DNA of 64,000 nt from Actinomyces sp. S6-Spd3 (GCF_000758755.1 NZ_JRMV01000274.1:1-64000), one strand, 5' to 3'; positions 52,624-62,475 are shown, counted from the first letter of the stretch. The notes: a model not told the origin generated them from the sequence alone. A program made the numbers and translations.

Positions 52624-53778
52624 CTAGGGCAATTTTTCAAGCAACACCGCGCATTCCATGTGTTCGGTGTGGGGGAACATATCGAAGAGTCGCGCCTGTA
52701 GCGGGGCATAATTCGGCATTCGTTTCAGATCGCGAGCAAGCGATTTGGGGTTGCACGAGGAATAGATCACGTAGCGCGCGTGTGAGTCATTAATCCACTC
52801 TGCGAAAGCCTCACCAATGCCGCGCCGCGGGGGATTAACGACGATAGCCTCGGGAGTGGCATCAATGCCCTGGTCGAAAGCCCACTGTGCGGCGTCTGCG
52901 GCCATGAACGTTACACGATCGCTCACCCCAGCATCGGCGGCGGTGCGCTGGGCCGAGGCGATGGCCTCGGGCGAAATCTCAACGCCGCTTACGCGCTCAA
53001 TCCCGCCAAGCGCCGCATGCAGGGCAAAACCACCCACTCCGCAGTACAGATCCCACAGCGAGGTTGCACCGCTGCTGCGCGCCCACTGCGCGACTTGGCG
53101 ATACAGTTCCGAGGCCACTCCCGTGTTGGTTTGCGAAAAAGACCTCGGCCCCAGGTGCAGTTCGACATCACCAACGAACATGGGAAGGGTCGTTTGCTCG
53201 GAGATCACAATTTCTTCATCGCCCTCAACAAGGGCCGCGTGAATGGGAAGAATGTTGACGGTGACGACCTGGAGCGTGGGGATGAGGGAGTGTAGAAGAG
53301 GCAGGCGAGAACGCAGTCTCGCCAGTTCGCGCTTCGATCGCAGCACGAAACGGATCATCAAGGCTTCATCGGAGCCCTGAGTCACAAGAATCTGTTTGAG
53401 TTCGCCTGTGCGTTTCGTGATGTCATAGGGCTCAATTCCGGTGCTCCTGATGAATTCCTTGAGGGGCTCAATGCTTCGAGCGATGGTATCGGTGTGTGCG
53501 ATGCAGTGAGGAAGGTCGACCCCTTCATAGGTAGGCGCTGGGCCAGTGATGCCCAGAGTTGGATGCTCGGTTGTGCCGCCGATCGCGAACTTTGCCTTGG
53601 TTCGATAGTGAGAAGGTGACGAGGCCGCGGGAAGGAGCCACTGCATGGCGGATGCGTGTGGAATATCGGCAAGAATCTTTTCAACTGCACTCTGGCGCTG
53701 TGCAAGCTGAAGATCGTAGGGAGTGGGCATTAACGGACACGAATGGCACTGTCCGCTTGTTAAATGTACGCACTCCAT
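52624..53778 (-). CDS. 23S rRNA (uracil-5-)-methyltransferase, RlmC/RumB-like
   Basis: 384 residues. SAM-dependent m5U methyltransferase carrying an N-terminal iron-sulfur motif MECVHLTSGQCHSCP (Cys3, Cys11, Cys14) as in RlmC. Methyltransferase motifs: LWDLYCGVGGFALHAAL (SAM site), VVNPPRRGIGE and the catalytic SSCNPKSLARDL. ATG 53778 is taken because the cluster cysteines begin right there; longer forms are ignored. The precise rRNA position is not proven; TrmA/RlmD relatives are less likely. Confidence 0.92.
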   Translation of the reverse strand: MECVHLTSGQCHSCPLMPTPYDLQLAQRQSAVEKILADIPHASAMQWLLPAASSPSHYRTKAKFAIGGTTEHPTLGITGPAPTYEGVDLPHCIAHTDTIARSIEPLKEFIRSTGIEPYDITKRTGELKQILVTQGSDEALMIRFVLRSKRELARLRSRLPLLHSLIPTLQVVTVNILPIHAALVEGDEEIVISEQTTLPMFVGDVELHLGPRSFSQTNTGVASELYRQVAQWARSSGATSLWDLYCGVGGFALHAALGGIERVSGVEISPEAIASAQRTAADAGVSDRVTFMAADAAQWAFDQGIDATPEAIVVNPPRRGIGEAFAEWINDSHARYVIYSSCNPKSLARDLKRMPNYAPLQARLFDMFPHTEHMECAVLLEKLP

Positions 53779-53910
53779 CGCTTCATCTTGGCATCTTGAT
53801 CCTTTCTTTGCCACAAACGAGGCCGAGTGGGCGTTGAGTGGTGTGGTGCCACTTGTGCGCACGCTGGGGGAGTAGGAAGGTCGGAAGCGTGTGGGCATTA
53901 AGATGCTTCC

Positions 53911-54366
53911 ATGAGTGAAAAGCCAGGCGTGGGCGCAGTTGACGAACCGCGTGAGGTCCCTCAGGGGGCTCTTGCGAGTGCTGAGACCATGCGTATTGAC
54001 ACTTGGCTGTGGGCAACCCGCCAAGTGAAGTCGCGTTCTCAGGCGACGGCGGCTGCTCGCGCCGGACACGTCAAGCTCAACGGGGAATCGGTAAAAGCTG
54101 CGCAGAAAGTGCGGGTGGGCGATGAGGTCCGCCTGCGGGTGGAGGGTTTCGACCGCGTCCTTATTGTTCGCAAGCTTCTTGTGAAGCGTCTGGGCTATCC
54201 CTTTGCGAAGCTGTGCTACGAGGATCTCAGTGAGCCGAGGCCTCGGTTGGGGGTCGCCTTCGCCCAGCGTGAACGCGGCAGTGGGCGCCCGACGAAGAAA
54301 GAGCGTCGCGATATGGAGAAGTTCCGCGGAATGAATCCCGACTTTTCCGCGGAGTTTCAATGGTAA
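53911..54366 (+). CDS. S4-domain RNA-binding protein (Hsp15-like)
   Basis: 151 residues. S4 domain at residues ~27-85 (MRIDTWLWATRQVKSRSQA, then AGHVKLNGESVKAAQKVRVGDEV), as in Hsp15/HslR, which binds free 50S subunits with trapped nascent chains. The basic C-terminus (RGSGRPTKKERRDMEKFRG) is typical. ATG 53911 has no ribosome site; ATG 53989 inside the S4 domain start is a conservative alternative. Stands just upstream of the heat-shock operon. Confidence 0.88.
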   Translation: MSEKPGVGAVDEPREVPQGALASAETMRIDTWLWATRQVKSRSQATAAARAGHVKLNGESVKAAQKVRVGDEVRLRVEGFDRVLIVRKLLVKRLGYPFAKLCYEDLSEPRPRLGVAFAQRERGSGRPTKKERRDMEKFRGMNPDFSAEFQW

Positions 54367-54431
54367 TCGGCAGGGTTGTCGATTCTTAGAAAGTAATTTT
54401 GGAAAACAGGGAATAAAACCCTCCAAAAAAA

Positions 54432-54452
54432 GTTGAGTATGTCAGACTCAAG
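54432..54452. promoter_or_regulatory. HAIR operator 1 upstream of dnaK
   Basis: GTTGAGT-N7-ACTCAAG inverted repeat, the HspR-binding HAIR consensus (CTTGAGT-N7-ACTCAAG) with one changed base. Confidence 0.93.
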
Positions 54453-54493
54453 GTTGGGTGTAGCGCTTGCGGGCGTGAGACTTGATCCCTAAA

Positions 54494-54514
54494 CTTGAGT
54501 GCAACAGGCTCAAG
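54494..54514. promoter_or_regulatory. HAIR operator 2 upstream of dnaK
   Basis: CTTGAGT-N7-GCTCAAG, one mismatch to the HAIR consensus, 62 bp downstream of the first copy. Confidence 0.92.
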
Positions 54515-54619
54515 GTGGTCTGGAGGTCGATATCCTCGGCCACCACAACAGAAGACGTACAAAGCGCGGTATCGCCTCGGCGATAATTTCCACCACGCTT
54601 TGATGAAAGGAAACTCATT

Positions 54620-56476
54620 ATGGGACGCGCAGTAGGTATTGACCTCGGCACCACGAACTCCGCTATTGCAGTGCTCGAAGGCGGAGAACCCACAATCATT
54701 GCAAACGCGGAAGGCACACGTACGACCCCCTCGGTCGTTGCTTTCTCCAAGACCGGCGAGGTCCTGGTTGGCGAAATCGCCAAGCGTCAGGCGGTCACGA
54801 ACGTTGATCGCACCATCTCTTCGGTCAAGCGCCACATGGGCACTGACTGGACCGTGACAATCGACGACAAGAAGTACACCGCTCAGGAAATCTCCGCGCG
54901 AATCCTCTCCAAGCTCAAGAGGGACGCGGAAGAATACCTCGGCGAGCCCGTCACCGACGCGGTCATCACCGTTCCTGCGTACTTCAACGACGCAGAGCGT
55001 CAGGCAACCAAGGATGCCGGACAGATCGCAGGCCTGAACGTCCTGCGTATCATCAACGAGCCCACCGCAGCGGCACTGGCCTACGGCCTCGAAAAGGGCA
55101 AGGAAGACGAACTCATCCTGGTTTTCGACCTCGGTGGCGGCACCTTCGACGTCTCCCTGCTGGAAATCGGCAAGGATGATGACGGCTTCTCCACCATTCA
55201 GGTCCGCGCAACCGCTGGCGATAACCGCCTCGGTGGCGATGACTGGGATCAGCGCATCGTTGACTGGCTGATCGAGCAGGTTAAGTCCAAGGACGGTGCA
55301 GACCTGTCCAAGGACCCGGTTGCTCTTCAGCGTCTGCGTGCAGCAGCTGAGCAGGCCAAGAAGGAACTGTCCAGCGCCATGAGCACGAACATCTCGCTGC
55401 AGTACCTCTCCGTGACTGCAGATGGCCCCGTCCACTTGGATGAGACCCTTACCCGCGCAAAGTTCGAAGAAATGACTGCGGATCTGCTCGCGCGCACCAA
55501 GACCCCCTTCGAGAAGGTCATCAAGGACGCCGGAATCTCCGTCAGCGAGATCGACCACGTCGTCCTGGTCGGTGGCTCCACTCGTATGCCCGCCGTTGCC
55601 GAACTGGTCAAGAAGCTCACCGGTGGCCGCGAGCCCAACAAGGGTGTGAACCCCGATGAGGTCGTCGCAGTTGGCGCAGCTCTGCAGGCCGGCGTCATCC
55701 AGGGTGACCGTAAGGACGTTCTGCTGATCGACGTGACTCCTCTGTCCCTGGGCATTGAGACCATGGGCGGCGTCATGGACAAGGTCATCGAGCGCAACAC
55801 CGCAATCCCGACCAAGGCATCGCGCGTCTACTCGACCGCTGCCGACGGCCAGACCTCGGTTCTGGTCCAGGTCTTCCAGGGCGAGCGTCAGTTCACCGCT
55901 GACAACAAGTCGCTCGGTAACTTCGAGCTCTCCGGAATCGCTCCCGCACCGCGCGGCGTTCCCCAGATCGAAGTGACCTTCGACATCGATGCAAACGGTA
56001 TCGTTCACGTCTCCGCGAAGGATCTTGGAACCGGCAAGGAAACCGCGGTGACCATCACCGGCGGTAGCGCCTTGAGCAAGGAAGAGATCGATCGCATGGT
56101 CAACGAGGCCGCGCAGCACGAAGAGGACGACAAGAAGCGCCGCGAGGAGCTTGAGATTCGTAACTCCGCAGAGCAGCTGGTCTACACCATCGAGAAGACC
56201 CTGAAGGAAGACGCCGACAAGGTCTCCGAAGCGACCCGCCAGGAAGTCCAGGGAGACCTTGACGCCGTGAAGGAAGCCCTCAAGGGCAGCGACATCGAGG
56301 CTGTCAAGAGCTCCGTTGAGAAGCTCAACCAGTCCGCGATGAAGATCGGCCAGGAGGTCTACCAGAACGCTCAGGCTGCTCAGGCCGCCGCTGAAGCAGG
56401 TGCTTCGCAGTCTTCCTCCTCTTCCTCCGATGACGACGTCATCGACGCCGAAGTTGTGGATGAGGACGACAAGTGA
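54620..56476 (+). CDS. dnaK: Chaperone DnaK (Hsp70)
   Basis: 618-residue Hsp70. The actin-like ATPase domain starts [19 protein letters not shown] and includes [16 protein letters not shown] and [13 protein letters not shown]; the substrate-binding domain follows from about residue 370, and the helical lid ends in an acidic C-terminus ([17 protein letters not shown]). ATG 54620 has AAGGAA upstream. First gene of the heat-shock operon under two HAIR operators; C-ending codon bias suggests high expression. GrpE overlaps by 4 bp. Confidence 0.99.
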   Translation: MGRAVGIDLGTTNSAIAVLEGGEPTIIANAEGTRTTPSVVAFSKTGEVLVGEIAKRQAVTNVDRTISSVKRHMGTDWTVTIDDKKYTAQEISARILSKLKRDAEEYLGEPVTDAVITVPAYFNDAERQATKDAGQIAGLNVLRIINEPTAAALAYGLEKGKEDELILVFDLGGGTFDVSLLEIGKDDDGFSTIQVRATAGDNRLGGDDWDQRIVDWLIEQVKSKDGADLSKDPVALQRLRAAAEQAKKELSSAMSTNISLQYLSVTADGPVHLDETLTRAKFEEMTADLLARTKTPFEKVIKDAGISVSEIDHVVLVGGSTRMPAVAELVKKLTGGREPNKGVNPDEVVAVGAALQAGVIQGDRKDVLLIDVTPLSLGIETMGGVMDKVIERNTAIPTKASRVYSTAADGQTSVLVQVFQGERQFTADNKSLGNFELSGIAPAPRGVPQIEVTFDIDANGIVHVSAKDLGTGKETAVTITGGSALSKEEIDRMVNEAAQHEEDDKKRREELEIRNSAEQLVYTIEKTLKEDADKVSEATRQEVQGDLDAVKEALKGSDIEAVKSSVEKLNQSAMKIGQEVYQNAQAAQAAAEAGASQSSSSSSDDDVIDAEVVDEDDK

Positions 56477-57126
56477 GCATCGAGCCCACGAATACTTCCG
56501 ACGACGCCCAGGATCCGGTGGTCGGCTCTCAGCCGGCCACCCCGGGCGACGCCCAGCCTCACGCTCAAGAGGGCGCAGCTGCAGGTGCGGCCGCGGCCTC
56601 GGCAAGCGCTCAGGGCGAGGAAACGGGCGAGGTCGACATGTCGGACTTCGAAGAGCAGCTGGAAGACAGTGAACTGTCCAAGGCTCTCGACCAAGTGGCG
56701 CAGGCGGAAGAAAAACTCGCCCGCGCCCACGCAGACCTGTACAACCTGAACCAGGAATATTCAAACTTCGTTCGCCGTTCCAAGGAATCCGTCGCCGGCC
56801 ACGTCCAGTCCGGACGCGACCAGGTGCTCGAGGCAATGATCGGTGTCTTGGACGATATCGAGGCCGCGCGCAAGCACGGGGATCTTAATGACGGTCCCTT
56901 TGCCTCGATCGCGAACAAGCTGGAAGACACGCTTCGCACCCGCTTCGAGCTGGAACGTTTCGGAGATGAAGGGGACGATTTCGACCCCATGCTCCACGAG
57001 GCGCTCATGGCTCAGCCCAGCGCTGAGGTGGATCATCCGGTCTTGGGACAGGTCTTGCAATCTGGATATCGTCGCGGAGACACCATTATCCGCGCGGCGA
57101 AAGTCCTGGTGTACAACCCTGAATAA
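56473..57126 (+). CDS. grpE: Nucleotide exchange factor GrpE
   Basis: 217 residues. Disordered acidic/Ala-rich N-terminus (~55 residues), long coiled-coil helix ([20 protein letters not shown]), then the GrpE beta-domain with [20 protein letters not shown] and C-terminal [23 protein letters not shown] 56473 overlaps the dnaK stop. Releases ADP from DnaK. Confidence 0.98.
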   Translation: MSIEPTNTSDDAQDPVVGSQPATPGDAQPHAQEGAAAGAAAASASAQGEETGEVDMSDFEEQLEDSELSKALDQVAQAEEKLARAHADLYNLNQEYSNFVRRSKESVAGHVQSGRDQVLEAMIGVLDDIEAARKHGDLNDGPFASIANKLEDTLRTRFELERFGDEGDDFDPMLHEALMAQPSAEVDHPVLGQVLQSGYRRGDTIIRAAKVLVYNPE

Positions 57127-57171
57127 GGAACATTCAACGAACTGCAGAGTCAAAAAAGGAGGTGACGCGCA

Positions 57172-58215
57172 GTGAGTGGAGAAGATTGGCTCCAAAAGGA
57201 TTTCTACAAGGTTCTTGGCGTAAGCAAGGATGCTGATGAGGCCACAATCAAGAAGGCCTACCGCAAACTTGCGCGCACCTGGCACCCCGACCAGAACAAG
57301 GGGAACCCCGAAGCTGAAGAGCGCTTCAAGGAGATTGGCGAGGCCTACACGGTCCTTTCCAATCCTGAGCAGCGCCAGCAATACGATGCGATTCGCGCGA
57401 TGGGCGCCGGTGGTTTCCGCGGCGGTGCCGGTGGCTCCGGAGCATCCGGCGTGAACTTTGAAGATATCTTCGGCGCTTTCGGCGGTGGAAACGGCGGAAA
57501 CGTTCGTTTTGCCACCAACGGCAGCGCAGGTATCAACCTGGACGACATCTTGGGTGCTTTCGGCGGTTTCGGCGGCGGCTCTTCGCGGGGATCTTCACCC
57601 TTCGCTGGTGCTTCTCAATTCGGTGACTTCGGCGGCGCGCATGGAGCGTCCTACCAGCAAGCGCCTCAAAAGGGTGAAGACTTGCACGCCTCGACGCGCA
57701 TCACGCTCAAGCAGAGCTTGAGCGGAGTCAACATCAAGTTGGCAGTCTCCGGCAAGCCTATGACCGTCAAGGTTCCCAAGGGAATCAAGGACGGCCAGAG
57801 CGTGCGTCTGCGCGGCAAGGGCAAGGCCTCGCTTAACGGCGGAGCCACTGGCGACCTGATTGTCACGATCCACGTCGAGGAGGATCCGGTCTACAGCCGC
57901 GAGGGAAATGATCTTCGTATGACCCTTCCCGTGACCTTTGCCGAGGCCACGCTGGGCGCCAAGGTTGAAGTTCCCTTGATCGATGGTTCGACCGTCACCG
58001 TCAAGGTTCCTGCCGGCTCTGATTCTGGTCGCACCCTGCGCCTGAAGGGACGCGGAGTGACCACGAAGAAGGAGACGGGTGATCTCTTGGCGACGATCAG
58101 CGTGGTTGTCCCCAAGGACCTAACCCCTGAGCAGCTTGACTCGATCAAGGCGCTGGCTGATGGTCTTGACCAGGGTGATCCTCGTGCAGAACTTGTGAAG
58201 AAGGTGAGTGCGTAA
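57172..58215 (+). CDS. dnaJ: DnaJ co-chaperone, zinc-finger-less (CbpA-like)
   Basis: 347 residues. J domain (residues ~8-75) with the WHPDQN HPD motif; a Gly/Phe-rich linker ([18 protein letters not shown]); then two beta-barrel substrate domains starting [18 protein letters not shown]. No cysteine is present at all, so the zinc-finger domain of type I DnaJ is absent, giving a type II DnaJ. GTG 57172 follows AAAGGAGGTG. Third gene of the dnaK operon. Confidence 0.96.
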   Translation: MSGEDWLQKDFYKVLGVSKDADEATIKKAYRKLARTWHPDQNKGNPEAEERFKEIGEAYTVLSNPEQRQQYDAIRAMGAGGFRGGAGGSGASGVNFEDIFGAFGGGNGGNVRFATNGSAGINLDDILGAFGGFGGGSSRGSSPFAGASQFGDFGGAHGASYQQAPQKGEDLHASTRITLKQSLSGVNIKLAVSGKPMTVKVPKGIKDGQSVRLRGKGKASLNGGATGDLIVTIHVEEDPVYSREGNDLRMTLPVTFAEATLGAKVEVPLIDGSTVTVKVPAGSDSGRTLRLKGRGVTTKKETGDLLATISVVVPKDLTPEQLDSIKALADGLDQGDPRAELVKKVSA

Positions 58216-58736
58216 TGGGACATCAAGATGAAATGACCTTCGTGATTTCCGTTGCCGCACAGCTTGCGGGAATGCACCCGCAGACCTTGCGTCAATACGA
58301 CCGAATCGGCCTTGTCACGCCTCTGCGTACGAAGGGCCGCGGACGACGCTACACGCGACGCGATGTCGAGCGTTTGAAGGAGATTCAACGCCTCAGCCAG
58401 GAAGAGGGCATCAACTTGGCTGGGATCCAGCGAATCATGGAGCTGGAAGACGAAGTTGATCGCCTGCGAGCGCAACGTGACGCTTTGGCCCAAAGAGTCG
58501 AAGAATTTGAACCTGTCTTCGACAGAGTTTTTGTCGCAAGCCCGGATGGTCAGATTCGCCCCATGCGTCGTGCACATGCGCGGCGCAGTGAGGAGACTCG
58601 GCGTGGCATGGTGCCCGTCAGAAATCACGGTCTGGTCGCGTGGAGGCCCGCTGGTAACCAGCGAGTCCGCGCGCTCATTGAAGCGTCACCCGAAGGAGTT
58701 CGGGTCATCGAAGGAACCGTTGTGGTTTCACGATAG
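58215..58736 (+). CDS. hspR: Heat-shock repressor HspR (MerR family)
   Basis: 173 residues. N-terminal MerR-type winged helix: VISVAAQLAGMHPQTLRQYD, the HspR signature for HAIR binding, then RRYTRRDVERLKEIQRL. A coiled coil (ELEDEVDRLRAQRDALAQRV) mediates dimerisation. ATG 58215 overlaps the dnaJ stop. HspR with DnaK as co-repressor shuts off HAIR promoters; three are in this window. The C-terminal 60 residues are longer than in Streptomyces HspR. Confidence 0.96.
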   Translation: MGHQDEMTFVISVAAQLAGMHPQTLRQYDRIGLVTPLRTKGRGRRYTRRDVERLKEIQRLSQEEGINLAGIQRIMELEDEVDRLRAQRDALAQRVEEFEPVFDRVFVASPDGQIRPMRRAHARRSEETRRGMVPVRNHGLVAWRPAGNQRVRALIEASPEGVRVIEGTVVVSR

Positions 58737-58774
58737 CTCGTCCCTCGGGTGATGGTCCTCGAGGCGACGAGTAA

Positions 58775-58807
58775 GGGGAGGTATCTTGCGATACCTCCCC
58801 GTTTTTC
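58775..58807 (+). terminator. Terminator of the dnaK operon
   Basis: 11-bp perfect stem GGGGAGGTATC/GATACCTCCCC with TTGC loop, then GTTTTT. Confidence 0.94.
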
Positions 58808-58817
58808 GTTATGAGAG

Positions 58818-59426
58818 TTAGGCAGCTAAAACCAGCTCGCGTCCGCGCAGGCGAGCAACAATTCCGCGGATCGTAGACGCACAAGCAGTTGCTGCGCGGG
58901 AAGCGAAAAGGCTCACGGAAGCGGCGGCCTCGGTAATGAACACGCGGAAATCAGCCAAGGTGCCAAAGACGAAGAAGTTCTGCCCCAGGTAGTTCACGAT
59001 GAACAAGGAGCTGCTTGCAGTCAGTGAGGCCATCCACAGTGCCATTCCGGCGGAGACTAGGGCCTGAATCATCAGGTAGGACATGGTCATCACGCTCGCC
59101 GCCATGATCGCGTAACGGATCGCGGTTGCCACAACTCCGCCTCGTGCGTTAAAAACCTTGCGGTTCATTGTGTAATTCATCGTGCACGAAGAGACGCGTG
59201 CCAGCGCGACCGGCAAGAAGACGCCGCCGATCGTCGCGTTAAAGACCAAGAGCAGCGTGTAGTCCACAGCGGTGGAAGAAAGCGACGAGGCCAGGTAACG
59301 CAGGACTCGTGCATTGGCGCGGATAGCCTGGGTGGCCTTGCGCATCGCCGAGGTGGCGAATGCGCTCATAGCCGAGGCCTGTGTGCGTGTTGCGCTGCGA
59401 GCGGTGAGTTCTGCGTTCGTGTTCAT
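58818..59426 (-). CDS. GtrA-family membrane protein
   Basis: 202 residues with four helices in the GtrA arrangement, homologous to the C-terminal half of the GT2-GtrA fusion at 42710-43930 (shared pattern around MNYTMNRKVF / MNFTMNRHVF). No glycosyltransferase domain is attached. Ala/Ser-rich N-terminus (~40 residues) and basic C-terminus. ATG 59426; no clear ribosome site. GtrA proteins are thought to flip lipid-linked sugars. Stands alone, divergent from murT. Confidence 0.88.
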   Translation of the reverse strand: MNTNAELTARSATRTQASAMSAFATSAMRKATQAIRANARVLRYLASSLSSTAVDYTLLLVFNATIGGVFLPVALARVSSCTMNYTMNRKVFNARGGVVATAIRYAIMAASVMTMSYLMIQALVSAGMALWMASLTASSSLFIVNYLGQNFFVFGTLADFRVFITEAAASVSLFASRAATACASTIRGIVARLRGRELVLAA

Positions 59427-59515
59427 GACATTAACTGTGCCCACCGCAAATCTGTGTGGTTTATGTCCAAGCTGTGGAGAAGCTATGAGGCATGGAGGCA
59501 TGTAGTGTTGTTTCC

Positions 59516-60829
59516 ATGACTTCATTGACTTTGCGTTCGCGTGTGGCAATTGCTGCTGGGACAAGCGCCAGTTGGGCATCGCGCAGGCTGGGCCGCGGAT
59601 CGGGAGGAATGATCGGCGGCAAAGTCGCGCTGAAACTTGCCCCGAATTTGCTCGCCGATCTTGCTGCTCATCGCCGCAGCGCCGTTGTTTCTGGAACGAA
59701 CGGAAAGTCGACCACGACTCGACTGCTGCGCGCGGCTCTCTTTGCAATCGGTGAGGTTGCCTCCAATACCAACGGTGACAATATGACGCCGGGAATCACG
59801 ACCGCTCTTATGCGTTCTCACGCGCCGCTGGCTGCCCTCGAGGTCGATGAAATGCACATGCCGGTGGTCAGTCGCTTCGTCAACCCTCAAGCGATCGTCT
59901 TACTGAATCTCTCGCGTGACCAACTGGATCGCGTGGGTGAGATTGGAGCGGTAGAGCGTCGCCTGCGCAAGGCCGTTAATGAGCATCCAGACAGCATTGT
60001 CATCGCGAACTGCGACGATCCGCTGATTGCCTCTGCTGCCTGGGATAGCCCCAATGTTCAATGGGTTGCAGCGGGACATGCGTGGATGGGGGACTCGACT
60101 GCATTTCCTCGGGGTGGACGCGTGATCCACTCCGATGATTCGTGGCGAGTGGTTCCCTTGACCTCCGTTTCGGGTGAAGAAGGCTTGGAGAAATACCAGC
60201 GTCCCGAACCCATGTGGTGGCTTGAAGATGAAGATCTCTCCGATGCTGCTCACCCTGCCGCTGTTGCGTGCCGAAAGGATGGGCTGCGCATTCCTCTTCG
60301 CTTGTCCCTTCCTGGACGCGCAAACCTTTCGAACGCTCTCGAGGCTTTGGCTGCAGCGGTTGCGATGGGCGTAGACCCGCAGGCAGCGTGCCGCGCGATG
60401 TCACAGGTTGAAGAAGTTGCGGGACGCTACTCGACCTACGAAATTCACGGGCGTCTGGCGCGACTCATGCTGGCGAAGAACCCCGCAGGCTGGCAAGAAG
60501 CCATGTACATGATTGATCCGGCCGTCGACCAGGTGATCGTTGCCGTGAACGGCCAGGTTGCTGACGGTCAGGATCTCTCGTGGCTGTGGGACGTTGATTT
60601 CTCAGTCTTGGGCGCGCCAGCACGCAAGGTTTACGCCTGTGGTGAGCGCGGCGCTGATCTCGCGGTGCGCTTGGAATATGCGGGTGTGCATTGTGAACTC
60701 TTCCCCTTGCCTATGGAAGCGCTTCGCGCATGCACCCCTGGCCGCGTTGAAATCCTGCTGAACTACACGGCTCTGCGCGATTTCAAGCGGGTTTTGGACT
60801 CTCATCGTGAAGCGGAGGAAGCAGAATGA
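59516..60829 (+). CDS. murT: Lipid II isoglutaminyl synthase subunit MurT (zinc ribbon missing)
   Basis: 437 residues. Mur-ligase-like ATPase that with GatD amidates the D-Glu of lipid II. P-loop VVSGTNGKSTTTRLL near residue 67; central-domain MDEMHMP/DQLDRVGEIG blocks are present, and a DUF1727 C-terminal domain is MLAKNPAGWQEAM. Most MurT proteins carry a four-cysteine zinc ribbon in the middle; this one has at most single cysteines there. ATG 59516 was chosen; a weaker start lies at 59492. GatD start overlaps the stop. Confidence 0.94.
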   Translation: MTSLTLRSRVAIAAGTSASWASRRLGRGSGGMIGGKVALKLAPNLLADLAAHRRSAVVSGTNGKSTTTRLLRAALFAIGEVASNTNGDNMTPGITTALMRSHAPLAALEVDEMHMPVVSRFVNPQAIVLLNLSRDQLDRVGEIGAVERRLRKAVNEHPDSIVIANCDDPLIASAAWDSPNVQWVAAGHAWMGDSTAFPRGGRVIHSDDSWRVVPLTSVSGEEGLEKYQRPEPMWWLEDEDLSDAAHPAAVACRKDGLRIPLRLSLPGRANLSNALEALAAAVAMGVDPQAACRAMSQVEEVAGRYSTYEIHGRLARLMLAKNPAGWQEAMYMIDPAVDQVIVAVNGQVADGQDLSWLWDVDFSVLGAPARKVYACGERGADLAVRLEYAGVHCELFPLPMEALRACTPGRVEILLNYTALRDFKRVLDSHREAEEAE

Positions 60830-61599
60830 GCGCGTTGAGAATTGGTGTTCTTCTTCCCGAGGTCTTGGGGACTTACGCTGACGGTGGCAATGCTCTGGTC
60901 TTGGCGGAGCGTGCGCGCCGCCGCGGAATCGATGCCCGGATCGAGTACGTCGGTGTGGGGGATGCAATCCCCGATGACCTCGATATCTACACCCTCGGTG
61001 GGGGAGAGGACGCCGCTCAGGAGCTAGCAGTTGAGACCTTCACCGCCGATTCTGGTCTGAAGCGTGCGGTCGAGGCCGGTCGCCCTCTCCTTGCAATCTG
61101 TGCTTCCCTGCAGATCCTTGGTCACTGGTACACGGATGCGCGTAATCGCAAGGTTTCTGGCCTGGGACTCTTGGACCTTACGACCTTGCCGCAGGGTAAG
61201 CGCTCCATTGGTGAACTCGTTGTTCAACCCGAAATTGAGGGGCTGACCGAGCCCTTGACAGGTTTTGAGAACCACGGTGGTGGCAGTCGCCTAGGGCCGC
61301 TGGCACGTCCCTTGGGCAGGGTTCTTTTCGGTAACGGCAATTCGATCTTGCCCGCTGATCGTCAAGGCGGCGAGGGCGAAGCTGAACAGTCTCGAGCAAT
61401 CGACGGTGCTGTCCAGGGGTCGATTATCGCCACCTACCTGCACGGGCCAGTTCTTGCCCGCAATCCGCAGTTGGCTGATTTGCTCCTTGAGCGCGCTTGT
61501 GGACACAAGCTTGAACCTCTCGAGATTCCCGGTGTCGATGAACTTCGCAAGGAACGCCTAGGTGCGACGATCTCGCGATTGGATCGCGATGGCCGCTGA
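60826..61599 (+). CDS. gatD: Lipid II isoglutaminyl synthase glutaminase subunit GatD
   Basis: 257 residues, class I glutamine amidotransferase fold. The nucleophile lies in PLLAICASLQILGHWY (Cys around residue 94) and the catalytic His in ATYLHGPVLARNP near residue 205. It supplies ammonia to MurT. ATG 60826 overlaps murT by 4 bp. Together the pair makes D-isoglutamine in peptidoglycan, as in many Gram-positive bacteria. Confidence 0.96.
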   Translation: MSALRIGVLLPEVLGTYADGGNALVLAERARRRGIDARIEYVGVGDAIPDDLDIYTLGGGEDAAQELAVETFTADSGLKRAVEAGRPLLAICASLQILGHWYTDARNRKVSGLGLLDLTTLPQGKRSIGELVVQPEIEGLTEPLTGFENHGGGSRLGPLARPLGRVLFGNGNSILPADRQGGEGEAEQSRAIDGAVQGSIIATYLHGPVLARNPQLADLLLERACGHKLEPLEIPGVDELRKERLGATISRLDRDGR

Positions 61600-62407
61600 G
61601 GATCAGCCGCGTTTCGGAGCCCGTTCGCCGCAGTGGCAGGATGAATCGCAGGAGAGTGCAGCCCCTTCCTCTCCGTCCTCGGTTCCCTGGGAGCAGTACG
61701 GCGAGGTCGTTGCCCCCGCGCGTACCCCGCGCTTTGCTCGCTTCGATCCCTCTGTCGAGGCCTCGTCATCTTCTTTCGACGACGCTGCAGTGCCTGCTGC
61801 ACAGGAAAGTGACGGTCCTAGCCGGCGACTGCCTCGTGAAGGGGAATCGGGAAGAATCCGTTTGCGCACGTCAGGTGGGCCGCTGGGCTATGCGCCACCC
61901 GCGCAGGCGCCTGTTGATCCCTCTTCGGTCGCAGCAGTGCCACGCGCGCGTAAGCGTGGAGGTTGGGTCATTCTCCTTGGCATTGTCATGTCCGTTGTAT
62001 GTGCCCCTGTGCTCTTCTTTGCTATTGCCTTTTCTGGCACCGATTTCTCGGCGATGCAGTCGAGCCTTCGCGAGGTGTCCAATAGCCAAAGCGTGACGGT
62101 TGATTCCAGTGGCGGTTACGTCGTGCAGATCACCGCTGGGAGTGCACAGACATGTAGCTTGCGGGGCGCTGATGGTGGCGAGCACCCGATGCAGGTCACT
62201 CTTAATCAGTGGACTGTCTCCGGGCTTACCCCCGGTGAATACACTCTGAGTTGTTCTCCCGACGGCGTGAAAATGGTTGGAATGACTGGCTTTAGTGAGT
62301 CTGCGGCCCTGTCGAAGGCCCCCGACGCGATGACGTGGTCAAGTGTTGTTGGAATGCTTGGCTTAAGTGTGATAGGTCTGGGAATCTACCTACGCCGTTC
62401 GCGCTAA
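61589..62407 (+). CDS. Membrane protein downstream of gatD
   Basis: 272 residues. The first ~130 residues are Pro/Ser/Arg-rich and cytoplasmic (FDPSVEASSSSFDDAAVP). Two helices flank an extracytoplasmic beta-like domain (GWVILLGIVMSVVCAPVLFF near 137-157 and the C-terminal WSSVVGMLGLSVIGLGIYL). ATG 61589 overlaps gatD by 11 bp, so it is in the murT-gatD operon. Family not recognised; the context suggests an envelope role. Confidence 0.78.
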   Translation: MAAEDQPRFGARSPQWQDESQESAAPSSPSSVPWEQYGEVVAPARTPRFARFDPSVEASSSSFDDAAVPAAQESDGPSRRLPREGESGRIRLRTSGGPLGYAPPAQAPVDPSSVAAVPRARKRGGWVILLGIVMSVVCAPVLFFAIAFSGTDFSAMQSSLREVSNSQSVTVDSSGGYVVQITAGSAQTCSLRGADGGEHPMQVTLNQWTVSGLTPGEYTLSCSPDGVKMVGMTGFSESAALSKAPDAMTWSSVVGMLGLSVIGLGIYLRRSR

Positions 62408-62424
62408 AACTGCTCTCATATGGG

Positions 62425-62475
62425 GAACGCTGAGCTGGCGTGTTATGCGTCAGACTCAGCGTTCTTTTCTTTTTT
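62425..62475 (+). terminator. Terminator of the murT-gatD operon
   Basis: 10-bp outer stem GAACGCTGAG/CTCAGCGTTC with an inner imperfect hairpin, followed by TTTTCTTTTTTG. Confidence 0.88.

Noticed and set aside
54386-56836. 816-codon minus-strand ORF
   Set aside because: Antisense to dnaK and the start of grpE; a shadow of a highly biased gene.
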